From Blastococcus atacamensis (GTDB taxonomy: Bacteria; Actinomycetota; Actinomycetes; Mycobacteriales; Geodermatophilaceae): a stretch of DNA of 34,111 bases. The notes under the pieces are model-generated. The model was not told where the DNA came from. It was given only the letters and a program-made list of their open reading frames with translations, and did not search any database. The stretch is taken from contig NZ_POQU01000038.1 in assembly GCF_002938425.1 (NCBI RefSeq), positions 1 through 34,111 on the forward strand, given 5' to 3'. Positions 27,235-34,111 of the stretch are shown piece after piece (the first letter of the stretch is position 1; each line of letters starts with the position of its first letter). A program made the position numbers and the translations under genes.

Positions 27235-28416
27235 TCAGACCCTTCCACGCAGGATGCGGCGCCAGTAGACCTGCGGCAGCCCGTACCGGTCGAAGAGCCA
27301 GGTCGAGCGGCGCGGCACGAACGGGTCGAGGAACGGCACCGACGGGCTCGCCTTCCCGTCGCGGTCCACCTCGTCGAGCATCAGCTTCCGCCGGTCCACG
27401 GTGATGGGCAGAACCGTGTAGCCGTCGTAGCGCTTCAGCTTCTTGCCCTTCCGGGCGGCGGCCAGGTTGTGCGCCAGCACGTCGACCTGCTTCCGCAGCC
27501 CGCCGCCGGATGGGCGGGTCGCCGCGTCGGCGGCGTCACCGATCGCCCAGACCGAGTCGTGCCGCCGGGAGCGCAGCGTCTCGGGGTCGATGTCGGCCAG
27601 CCCGGGAGAGGAGTCGGCGGCCAGCCCGGCGTCGGCGACCCAGTGCGGCGCCCGGTAGTGCGGGACGGCATGCGCGAAGGTGACGTCCTCCAGCCCCCGA
27701 CCTCCGGTGAGCACGAGCCCGTGCGTGTCCCAGTCCACCCGCTCGATCCGCGACTGCCGCAGCACCTCGATGCCGAGGTCGGCGAACCTGCCCTCCAGGA
27801 TCCGGTCGGCCTCGGCCAGACCCGTCGCGGCCGCCCCCGGCAGGACGAGCCGGACGTCGAGGTCGGACAGGACCCCGGCTCGACGCCAGGAGTCACACGC
27901 CATGAGCAGCGGCTTGAGCGCCGTCGGAGCGCAGGACGCCGGCTCCGGCGGCACGGTGAACACGACCGAGCCGGACCGCAGTGCCGACAGGCGCGGCCAC
28001 ACCTGCGGGGCGCTGCCCGGCACGTAGGTGGACGCCGCCCACCCGTCGGCGTACGCCTGCAGCAGCCCGGGCGTGGCATCCCAGTCCTCGACGAGCCCGG
28101 GGCAGACGACGAGCGTCGACCAGTGCAGCGTGCGACCTCCGCGGGTGTGCGCGGTCATCGCGACCGGATCGACGGCGTCGACGGCGTCCCGGATCCACCG
28201 GCACCCGTGCGGGACGACGTCGGCCATCGGCCGTTCCAGGTCGGCCATCGTCGCCTCGCCGGCGCCGACGTAGTTGAGTAGCGGCTTGTAGCGGTGCACC
28301 GGCTGCGGGGCCACGAGTGCGACGTCGTCGAACCCGTCGCGCAGCAGGCGCGCGGCCAGGGAGATGCCGGCGTTGCCGCCACCGATGATCAGGATCTCGG
28401 AACGCTCGACGGCCAC
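27235..28416 (-). CDS. FAD-dependent oxidoreductase, sulfide:quinone oxidoreductase/NDH-2-like
   Basis: The 393-residue flavoprotein has an N-terminal FAD-binding fold (IIGGGNAGISLA, residues 10-21). A middle VVCPGL resembles the catalytic Cys region of SQR enzymes, and PASCAPTALKPLL resembles the second Cys block. The C-terminal VWAIGDAADAATRPSGGGLRKQ binds FAD. The third SQR cysteine is not evident, so the substrate is uncertain (sulfide, another thiol, or NADH). GTG 28416 fits the FAD motif position. It is the last of three minus-strand genes that include the DHFR-like gene. Confidence 0.8.
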   Translation of the reverse strand: MAVERSEILIIGGGNAGISLAARLLRDGFDDVALVAPQPVHRYKPLLNYVGAGEATMADLERPMADVVPHGCRWIRDAVDAVDPVAMTAHTRGGRTLHWSTLVVCPGLVEDWDATPGLLQAYADGWAASTYVPGSAPQVWPRLSALRSGSVVFTVPPEPASCAPTALKPLLMACDSWRRAGVLSDLDVRLVLPGAAATGLAEADRILEGRFADLGIEVLRQSRIERVDWDTHGLVLTGGRGLEDVTFAHAVPHYRAPHWVADAGLAADSSPGLADIDPETLRSRRHDSVWAIGDAADAATRPSGGGLRKQVDVLAHNLAAARKGKKLKRYDGYTVLPITVDRRKLMLDEVDRDGKASPSVPFLDPFVPRRSTWLFDRYGLPQVYWRRILRGRV

Positions 28417-28463
28417 GGTGCGGAGCCTGCCCAGTTCCCCCGGGCCCCACACGGGCCAGCGCG

Positions 28464-28700
28464 TCAGCCGGCGATGCGGGCGCACTCCTCGCAGCGCGGA
28501 GCGGCCGCCGCCGTCGGCCAGTCAACCGCGGCGCTGACCGTGACCAGCACCCCGCACACCGATCCCTCGAGGCCGTCCACCACGGGCCGGGCCACGGCAT
28601 GCACCGCGTCGCCCGCCCGTCCGACGGCGTAGCCCGATCCGCGGTGCTCGCGTCCGGCGAACCCGGCGCCGGAACCGGTCACGATGAGGCTTCCCGTCAT
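28464..28700 (-). CDS. Small hypothetical protein with C-terminal CxxC
   Basis: The predicted 78-residue protein starts at ATG 28700 and ends in PRCEECARIAG, a CxxC that could bind metal. The N-terminal part is Gly/Val-rich (LIVTGSGAGFAGREHRGSGYAVGRAGDAV). It lies between the DHFR-like and flavoprotein genes on the same strand, so it may be co-transcribed. I do not recognise a family. It could also be a chance open frame. Confidence 0.5.
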   Translation of the reverse strand: MTGSLIVTGSGAGFAGREHRGSGYAVGRAGDAVHAVARPVVDGLEGSVCGVLVTVSAAVDWPTAAAAPRCEECARIAG

Positions 28701-28765
28701 GACGCCAGGGTGAGCGCCCCAGGTGTCCGGTGGGTTACCCCCTCCCGAACATCTGGGGCGACTCC

Positions 28766-29305
28766 TCAGCTCTCGCGGACCGGCCGGTAGATCAGGTGAA
28801 GCACGCCGGTCGGCAGGGCCTCCGACGACACCAGCTCCAGCGGCGTGCGGCCCAGCTCGTCGGTCCACCGGCGCTCACCGGAGACGACGATCGGGTCGAC
28901 CAGCAGCACCAGCTCGTCCAGCAGGCCGGCGTCGAGCAGGGAGCGGACCGTCGCCAGGCTCCCGGACATGCCGATCGTGCTTTCGGTGCGGTCCTTGAGC
29001 TCCCGCACCTCGTCCAGGCTGCGGAGCACCGTGGTGCCCGCCCAGTCGGACTTCTCCAGCGTCGTGGACAGCACGTACTTCGGGATCGGGTTGATGAAGT
29101 CGGCGAACTCGTCGCTGGTATTCGCCGGCCAGTACTGCGCCCACTGGTCATGCAGCACACGGCCCATGAGGTAGGCCTCGCAGCGGTCGCTGTGCCGGTC
29201 CACCGCCTTGCCCATGGCCTCGTCGAAGTACGGGAAGTGCCACTGGTCGGGCCGCTCGGCGGAACCGTCGACGGTGGTGAACAGGGCGGCGGCGATCTTT
29301 CCCAC
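28766..29305 (-). CDS. Dihydrofolate reductase family protein (RibD C-terminal-like)
   Basis: The 179-residue protein matches the NAD(P)H-dependent RibD_C/DHFR-like fold: [16 protein letters not shown] at the N-terminus, [12 protein letters not shown] near residues 44-55, KYVLSTTLE, and the [32 protein letters not shown] block (about 115-145). These stand-alone proteins are common in actinobacteria with unknown substrates; a role in riboflavin synthesis is not supported because no rib genes are near. GTG 29305 has AGGAGAT 6 nt upstream. Confidence 0.9.
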   Translation of the reverse strand: MGKIAAALFTTVDGSAERPDQWHFPYFDEAMGKAVDRHSDRCEAYLMGRVLHDQWAQYWPANTSDEFADFINPIPKYVLSTTLEKSDWAGTTVLRSLDEVRELKDRTESTIGMSGSLATVRSLLDAGLLDELVLLVDPIVVSGERRWTDELGRTPLELVSSEALPTGVLHLIYRPVRES

Positions 29306-29419
29306 GGTGGTATCTCCTTGCGGTGCGCGGTTGTCGAGAACGTAGACGGGCAGCCGGCGCAGAACTCATCGGGCAAGGTGGTGCCGGGGCCGAGGGCCGG
29401 CCACCGCGAGGAGGTTCCC

Positions 29420-29872
29420 GTGTCCCGTCCGCCGTTCCCACCGTTCACCCTGGAGACCGCCCGGCAGAAGGTGCGGGCCGCCGAGGACGCCTGGAACACC
29501 TGCGACCCGGTCCGCGTGGCGCAGGCCTACACCGAGGACACCGTCTGGCGGAACCGGGACGAGTTCCTGACCGGCCGCGAGGAGGTCTCGGCCTTCCTGG
29601 GGCGCAAGTGGGAGAAGGAGCGCGACTACGCGCTCCGCAAGGAGCTGTGGGCCTTCACCGAGAACCGGATCGCGGTCCGGTTCCAGTACGAGTGGCAGGA
29701 CGCCGACGGTGGGACCTGGCGCTCCTACGGCAACGAGAACTGGGAATTCGCGCCCGACGGGTTGATGCGGAGGCGGGAGGCCAGCATCAACGACGTCCCC
29801 ATCGCCCCCGAGGAGCGCTGGATCCTCGGCCCCCGCGACGAGGGCGACACGACGCCCCTGCCGCTGCGCTGA
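29420..29872 (+). CDS. DUF1348 NTF2-like protein
   Basis: The 150-residue protein has the DUF1348 (NTF2-like) pattern: [33 protein letters not shown] at about 14-46, [19 protein letters not shown], and [21 protein letters not shown] near the end. The fold is a small cone with a ligand pocket, and the role is unknown. GTG 29420 has GAGGAGG 5 nt upstream; the frame extends further upstream but without a better start. It is divergent from the DHFR-like gene. Confidence 0.9.
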   Translation: MSRPPFPPFTLETARQKVRAAEDAWNTCDPVRVAQAYTEDTVWRNRDEFLTGREEVSAFLGRKWEKERDYALRKELWAFTENRIAVRFQYEWQDADGGTWRSYGNENWEFAPDGLMRRREASINDVPIAPEERWILGPRDEGDTTPLPLR

Positions 29873-29875
29873 CCG

Positions 29876-30103
29876 TCAGTCCATCCGGGTCACCTTGTAG
29901 GGCGCTCCGCTGCGGTCGTAGGTGATCCACTCGCCGGTCTGCCGGCCCCGGTCGAAGGAACCGGATCGCAGCATCGAGCCGTCGGTCCGGAACCACTCCC
30001 AGTAGCCGTCTGGCTGTCCGTCCACGACCGGGCCGTGCGCGCGCAGCGACCCGTCCCGGTGGTGCTCGACGTGGAACGGCTCGGTGAATCGGGTCTCGGG
30101 CAT
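29876..30103 (-). CDS. Small MORN-repeat-like protein
   Basis: The predicted 75-residue protein contains two short G-x-W/Y-x-x-(Y/F) units (GYWEWFRTDGSMLRSGSFDRG, GEWITYDRSGAP), as in MORN-like beta-hairpin proteins and antitoxin-repeat families. The start is ATG 30103; ATG 30127 is also possible (83 residues). Its role is unknown. It is convergent with the DUF1348 gene with 3 bp between the stops. Confidence 0.65.
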   Translation of the reverse strand: MPETRFTEPFHVEHHRDGSLRAHGPVVDGQPDGYWEWFRTDGSMLRSGSFDRGRQTGEWITYDRSGAPYKVTRMD

Positions 30104-30211
30104 GCCCGATCCCAGCACGAAGCGCATCCGGGGGGACCCGCGGCGGGAACCAGGGTCGGATCCGGGCGTTCCCCGATGTCGGCCGGGGGCGGCGTCGCCC
30201 AGGCTCGCTGC

Positions 30212-30514
30212 ATGACCACCACCGCGGAGATCCCTCCCCAGCAGCAGCCCGGCGTCCGGCCCTTCCTGCGCAGCGGCACCGACCGGATGGCCGGCGGCGT
30301 GTGCGGCGGACTGGCCGAGTACACCGGCGTCGACGCGACGCTCTGGCGGCTCGGCGCCGTCCTCGTCACGCTCACCGGCGGCGCCGGCGTGCCCGTGTAC
30401 CTGCTCCTCTGGGTGGCACTGCCCTCGGCGCCGCTGCCTGAGGGCGTCCGCCCCAGCCTGCTGGAGGAGTGGGCGCAGCGCCTGCGCAGCGCCGTCCTCG
30501 GGCGACGCCGGTGA
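30212..30514 (+). CDS. PspC domain protein
   Basis: The 100-residue protein has the PspC domain: FLRSGTDRMAGGVCGGLAEYTGVDATLWRLGAVLVTLTGGAGVPVYLLLWVALP at about 18-71, ending in a transmembrane helix. PspC proteins sit in the membrane and are linked to envelope stress. Here a single short gene is seen without pspA. ATG 30212 has a CAGGCT hexamer six bases upstream and no ribosome site, so it may be leaderless. Confidence 0.9.
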   Translation: MTTTAEIPPQQQPGVRPFLRSGTDRMAGGVCGGLAEYTGVDATLWRLGAVLVTLTGGAGVPVYLLLWVALPSAPLPEGVRPSLLEEWAQRLRSAVLGRRR

Positions 30515-30591
30515 ACGCGCAGGTCGGGCGGGACGGCGGTGTCGCACGGCAGGACGGCCCGCCGCCGGTGTCCGTGCTGCAGCATGAGCAC

Positions 30592-31206
30592 ATGACGAGT
30601 CCCGCCGGGCAGCCGGCTCCGATGGTCGTGCCGCGGTTCTTCGTGAAGCAGCGGATCACGGTGATGGTGAACCGCTACGAGATCCTGATGGCCGACCCCG
30701 ACGGCAGCCCCGGCCAGCTCATCGCGTTCGCCGAGCAGAAGCGGATGAAGCTCAAGGAGGAGGTCGTCTTCTTCTCCGACGAGTCGAAGACCCGTCGGGT
30801 GTTCTCCTTCAAGGCGCGGCAGCGGCTCGACGTCAATGCCGAGCACGACGTCTATGACGAGTACGGCACCGTCATCGGGTACTTCAGCAAGCAGTTCGGC
30901 GCGAGCCTGCTGCGCTCGACCTGGAACCTCTCCGCCCCCGGGGTCGAGGCCGTCGGTCAGGAGCGCAACCTGACCATCGCGATCCTCCGCCGGGTCTGGG
31001 GCTTCATCCCGTACCTGGGCGACATCTGGGTCCCGTTCGTCTTCCACTTCGACTTCGTGAACCAGGGCACCGGCCAGATCGTCATGTCCAGCCACAAGAA
31101 GATCGGCTTCCGGGACGCCTACGACGTCACGGTGCCCGACCCGCGGCTGGACTTCCGGGTCGCGGCGTCGATGGCCGTGGCGCTGGACGCACTGCAGAGC
31201 CGCTGA
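30592..31206 (+). CDS. LURP-one-related / scramblase-like family protein
   Basis: The 204-residue protein resembles the LURP-one-related (phospholipid-scramblase-like) family: [24 protein letters not shown] near the N-terminus, then alternating strands ([31 protein letters not shown]) and [19 protein letters not shown]. It is a beta-barrel fold around a hydrophobic C-terminal helix, here ending in [17 protein letters not shown]. The function in bacteria is unknown. ATG 30592 has a CAGCAT hexamer six bases upstream. It is 77 bp from the PspC gene on the same strand. Confidence 0.85.
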   Translation: MTSPAGQPAPMVVPRFFVKQRITVMVNRYEILMADPDGSPGQLIAFAEQKRMKLKEEVVFFSDESKTRRVFSFKARQRLDVNAEHDVYDEYGTVIGYFSKQFGASLLRSTWNLSAPGVEAVGQERNLTIAILRRVWGFIPYLGDIWVPFVFHFDFVNQGTGQIVMSSHKKIGFRDAYDVTVPDPRLDFRVAASMAVALDALQSR

Positions 31207-31226
31207 CGGCGGGAAGCCTCGGGAAG

Positions 31227-31257
31227 TCGCGTCGGTTGTCCCTGGCAACCGACGCGA
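31227..31257 (+). terminator. Terminator hairpin after the LURP-one-like gene
   Basis: A 12-bp stem (31227-31238 with 31246-31257) with a 7-nt loop, ~20 bp past the stop and before the next gene. Confidence 0.7.
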
Positions 31258-31270
31258 AAGGCCCCCGCAC

Positions 31271-32260
31271 ATGAGCATCACGCTGTCCGTCCTCGACCTC
31301 GCCCCCATTCCGCGCGGGGAGACCCCGAGCAGCTCCATCGCGGCCAGCGTCGCCCTGGCGCAGCGTGCGGAGCAGCACGGCTTCGAGCGGGTCTGGTACG
31401 CCGAGCACCACAACATGCCCTCGATCGCGTCGTCGGCCACCAGCGTGCTGATCTCGCACGTCGGCGCGCACACCGAGCGCATCCGGCTCGGCGCCGGCGG
31501 CGTCATGCTGCCCAACCACTCGCCGCTGACCATCGCCGAGCAGTTCGGCACCCTCGAGGCGATGTATCCCGGCCGCATCGACCTGGGCCTGGGCCGCGCG
31601 CCCGGCAGCGACCAGAACACGATGTACGCGCTGCGCCGCGACCCCCACTCGGCCGACACCTTCCCCCAGGACGTCGTCGAGCTGCAGGGCTACCTGACCG
31701 GCAACACCCGGGTCCGTGGTGTCGACGCCATCCCGGGCAAGGGCTCGAACGTGCCGCTCTACGTCCTCGGTTCGTCAATGTTCGGCGCGCAGCTCGCTGC
31801 CGCCCTCGGCCTGCCCTACGCCTTCGCCTCGCACTTCGCGCCGGCCATGCTCGAACCCGCCGTCGCCGCCTACCGCAGCCAGTTCACGCCCTCCGAGCAG
31901 CTGGACCGGCCCTACGTCATCGCCGGGGTCAACGTGGTGGCCGCCGACACCGAGGACGACGCCCGCGAGCAGTTCGCGGCGGTCAGGCGGAACCTGGCGA
32001 TCGGTCTCTTCGGCCGGGGCCAGGCCCTCACCGACGAGCAGGCCGACCAGCTCCTGGCGCAGGGCGCCGGGCAGCACGTGGAGACCATGCTGACCCACAC
32101 TGCCCTGGGCACCCCCGACCAGGTGGGCTCCTACCTCGAGGGCTTCGCGAGGACCGCCGACGCCGACGAGCTGATCGTCGCCTTCCAGTCCACCAGCCTG
32201 GAGGGCCGGCTGCGGGCGGTCGAGCTCACTGCCGAGGCGCTGAGGTCGCCCGCCGCCTGA
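31271..32260 (+). CDS. LLM class flavin-dependent oxidoreductase
   Basis: The 329-residue protein is a luciferase-like (TIM-barrel) monooxygenase: [19 protein letters not shown] at the N-terminus, [21 protein letters not shown] with the conserved EHH block, [44 protein letters not shown], and [26 protein letters not shown]. It matches the subgroup of alkanal-type enzymes known from actinobacteria, whose substrate is rarely known. ATG 31271 fits the family N-terminus, although the ribosome site is weak. It follows a terminator and precedes the Nramp-like gene by 55 bp. Confidence 0.93.
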   Translation: MSITLSVLDLAPIPRGETPSSSIAASVALAQRAEQHGFERVWYAEHHNMPSIASSATSVLISHVGAHTERIRLGAGGVMLPNHSPLTIAEQFGTLEAMYPGRIDLGLGRAPGSDQNTMYALRRDPHSADTFPQDVVELQGYLTGNTRVRGVDAIPGKGSNVPLYVLGSSMFGAQLAAALGLPYAFASHFAPAMLEPAVAAYRSQFTPSEQLDRPYVIAGVNVVAADTEDDAREQFAAVRRNLAIGLFGRGQALTDEQADQLLAQGAGQHVETMLTHTALGTPDQVGSYLEGFARTADADELIVAFQSTSLEGRLRAVELTAEALRSPAA

Positions 32261-32315
32261 GTCCGGCACGCGTTCCCTCTTTGCGGCTTCCGCGGAGCTG
32301 CGCTGGACTGGGGAT

Positions 32316-33605
32316 GTGGCCGACGACCGGGACCCGCTGACCGAGCACGTCGACGCGGCGGCCGACGCGCCGCCGCAGCGGGTCAGGCGCTGGAGCCTGA
32401 TCGGGCCCGGCATCGTCGTGGCGGCCACCGGCGTGGGTGCCGGGGACCTCGTGGCGACACTCATCGCCGGGTCCCGGTTCGGGTACGCCCTGCTCTGGGC
32501 GGTCGTGCTCGGCGTCGTCGTCAAGATCGCGCTCGCCGAGGCGACCGGGCGCTGGCACCTCGCCACCGGGTCGACGATCTTCACCGGCTGGCGGTCCCTC
32601 GGTGCCTGGACGTCGGTCTACTTCGTGGTCTACGTGGCCGTGTGGGGGTTCGTCTACGGCGCCACCGCCATGACGTCGTCGGCACTGCCGCTGGCGGCGC
32701 TCTTCCCGGCGCTGTGGATCCCTGCCTGGGGGATCATCTGCGGCCTCGCCGGGCTCGCCATCGTCTGGTTCGGCACCTACGCGGTGTTCGAGAAGGTCAT
32801 GACCGTCCTCATCGGGGTCATGTTCGTCATCGTGGTGGGGCTCGCCGTGCTGGTCGTCCCCGACCTGGGCGAGACGCTCTCGGGCCTGGTCCCGCGGCTC
32901 CCGGACGGGTCGGCGGTCTACACCCTCGGTCTGGTCGGCGGCGTCGGCGGGACGATCACGATGGCCGCCTACGGCTACTGGGTCAACGCCAAGGGCTGGC
33001 GCGACGCCTCGTGGATGAAGGTCATGCGGCTGGACAACCGGGTCGCCTACATCACCACCGGCGTCTTCGTCGTCGCGATGCTCATCGTGGGGGCCGACGT
33101 CCTGCACGACTCGGGCGGCTCGCTCACCGAGGGCGACCGGGGCCTGCTCGACCTCGACGAGATCCTCCGCGACCGGTTCGGCGACGCCGTGGGCACGCTG
33201 TTCCTCGTCGGCTTCTTCGCGACCTCCTTCTCCTCGCTGCTCGGCGTCTGGCAGGGGGTCAGCCTGCTGGTCACCGACTTCGTCCGGACGTCGAAGCGGG
33301 GGAGTGGTCAGCTCGCCGAGGGGCCGGCCGAGCGGAGCCGGCCCTACCGCGCCTACCTGCTGTGGCTGACCTTCCCGCCGATGACGCTGCTCTTCCTGGA
33401 GCGACCGTTCGCCCTGGTGGTCGCCTACGGCGCGCTCGGCGCCTTCTTCATGCCCTTCCTGGCGATCACGCTGCTGTGGCTGCTCAACAGCCGGCGCACC
33501 CCGGAGCGCTGGCGCAACGGGTGGCTGTCGAACTCGCTGCTCGTCGGGGCGGCCGCCCTGTTCCTGGCCCTGTGCGTCAACGAGCTCAGCGGGCTCGGTT
33601 CGTGA
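32316..33605 (+). CDS. Nramp-family transporter, atypical metal site
   Basis: The 429-residue protein has about eleven hydrophobic helices and the overall Nramp pattern. The TM1 metal motif, canonical DPGN, reads GAGD at residues 41-44, and the TM6 MPH region reads MAAYGYW (216-222). The residues that bind manganese or iron in canonical Nramp proteins are thus replaced, so substrate choice may differ (another cation, or a co-factor). The glycine-rich GGVGGTITM loop and SFSSLLGVWQGVSLL helices are conserved. GTG 32316 is the likely start; no ribosome site is clear. Confidence 0.85.
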   Translation: MADDRDPLTEHVDAAADAPPQRVRRWSLIGPGIVVAATGVGAGDLVATLIAGSRFGYALLWAVVLGVVVKIALAEATGRWHLATGSTIFTGWRSLGAWTSVYFVVYVAVWGFVYGATAMTSSALPLAALFPALWIPAWGIICGLAGLAIVWFGTYAVFEKVMTVLIGVMFVIVVGLAVLVVPDLGETLSGLVPRLPDGSAVYTLGLVGGVGGTITMAAYGYWVNAKGWRDASWMKVMRLDNRVAYITTGVFVVAMLIVGADVLHDSGGSLTEGDRGLLDLDEILRDRFGDAVGTLFLVGFFATSFSSLLGVWQGVSLLVTDFVRTSKRGSGQLAEGPAERSRPYRAYLLWLTFPPMTLLFLERPFALVVAYGALGAFFMPFLAITLLWLLNSRRTPERWRNGWLSNSLLVGAAALFLALCVNELSGLGS

Positions 33606-33653
33606 CCGACGCCCGGGTTTGCCGCCCGGGGGCGCTGCGGGTACGCCTCTGAG

Positions 33654-34111
33654 GTGACCTACTCGATCGTGGCCCGTGATCCCGAGACGGGGGAGATGGG
33701 CGTCGCCACCCAGTCCCAGGCGTTCGCCGTCGGCAACAGCGTCCCGTTCGCCCTGCCCGGGCACGGCGTCATCGCCACCCAGTCGATGGCGGAGCCGATG
33801 TACGGCTCGGTCGGTCTGGACCTGCTGCAGGGCGGCTTCACCGCCCAGGAGGTGCTCACGGCGCTCAGCAGCGTCGACCCGCAGCCCGAACGCCGTCAGG
33901 TGGCCGTCCTCGGGGTGAACGGGGACCTCGCCGCGTACACCGGCACCAGCTGCGTCGACGACGCCGGTCACCTGCTCGGGGACAACTGCGTGGCGCTGGC
34001 CAACATGGCCAGCTCCCCGGCGGTGTGGGAGGCCATGGTGGAGCGGTTCGAGGGCTCCGCCGGGGCGCTCGCGCAGCGGCTGCTGTCCTCGTTGGTGGCG
34101 GGGGAGGAGGC
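33654..34111 (+). CDS. DUF1028 family protein (5' part; cut by window end)
   Basis: The first ~152 residues match DUF1028: VTYSIVARDPETGEMGVATQSQAFAVGNSVPFALPGHGVIATQSMAEPMYGSVGLDLLQ. These proteins resemble Ntn-type hydrolases and are linked to amidase-like chemistry, but the substrate is unknown. GTG 33654 has a TACGCC hexamer 6 nt upstream, so it may be leaderless. The frame is still open at the window end, so the 3' part is missing. Confidence 0.88.
   Translation, partial: MTYSIVARDPETGEMGVATQSQAFAVGNSVPFALPGHGVIATQSMAEPMYGSVGLDLLQGGFTAQEVLTALSSVDPQPERRQVAVLGVNGDLAAYTGTSCVDDAGHLLGDNCVALANMASSPAVWEAMVERFEGSAGALAQRLLSSLVAGEE

Noticed and set aside
32226-33971. 581-residue minus-strand frame opposite the Nramp-like gene
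   Set aside because: It is highly charged, repetitive GC-shadow sequence; the plus strand has a clear membrane transporter.

Overview
The window is chromosomal DNA from a high-GC actinobacterium, interrupted by one lower-GC integrated element. The gene order fumC - glpX - DUF4245 - xseB/xseA - LDAP-like gene - ispH - DUF6542 gene - ychF matches, as I recall it, the Mycobacterium tuberculosis Rv1098c-Rv1112 neighbourhood. The very GC-rich coding and many leaderless starts suggest Geodermatophilales or a close relative; this placement is inference.

Left chromosomal block (1-18577). On the minus strand lie a small conserved protein, citrate synthase (gltA) and class II fumarase (fumC). A secreted or membrane Cys-containing protein and a DUF1707 protein follow on plus. 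Then come class II fructose-1,6-bisphosphatase (glpX), a DUF4245 membrane protein, exonuclease VII (xseA/xseB, ATGA overlap), an acidic lipid-droplet-associated-like protein, ispH, a DUF6542 membrane protein and rmuC. An alkylation-repair pair (AdaA-AlkA fusion plus ogt), a large secreted DUF6351 protein and the GTPase ychF complete the block. Perfect GC-rich hairpins separate several convergent or consecutive genes.

Integrated element (18531-26828). A 43-bp perfect direct repeat formed by the 3' end of ychF bounds an 8,255-bp insertion. The left copy completes ychF (last codon GTG). The right copy is the displaced chromosomal end (last codon GTC). Inside, on plus, are an archaeo-eukaryotic-type prim-pol-like replication protein, a serine recombinase and a 774-residue DNA methyltransferase. 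On minus, reading inward from attR, are a tyrosine integrase, a PD-(D/E)XK nuclease resembling the PGN_0703 family, and an XRE controller coupled by ATGA to an HNH endonuclease. The methyltransferase, controller and HNH gene look like a C-regulated type II restriction-modification system. No conjugation, capsid or helicase gene is visible, so this is a compact mobile element of unclear type carrying defence genes. Its left end has about 490 bp of non-coding DNA with promoters, a 28-bp palindrome and an attenuator-like hairpin.

Right chromosomal block (26833-34111). This holds a small conserved protein, an SQR/NDH-2-like flavoprotein, a small Cys protein, a dihydrofolate-reductase-like protein, a DUF1348 NTF2-like protein, a MORN-like small protein, a PspC protein and a LURP-one-like protein. 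An LLM flavin oxidoreductase, an atypical Nramp-family transporter and the start of a DUF1028 protein (cut by the window end) follow. No rRNA, tRNA, CRISPR array or classical IS was seen.
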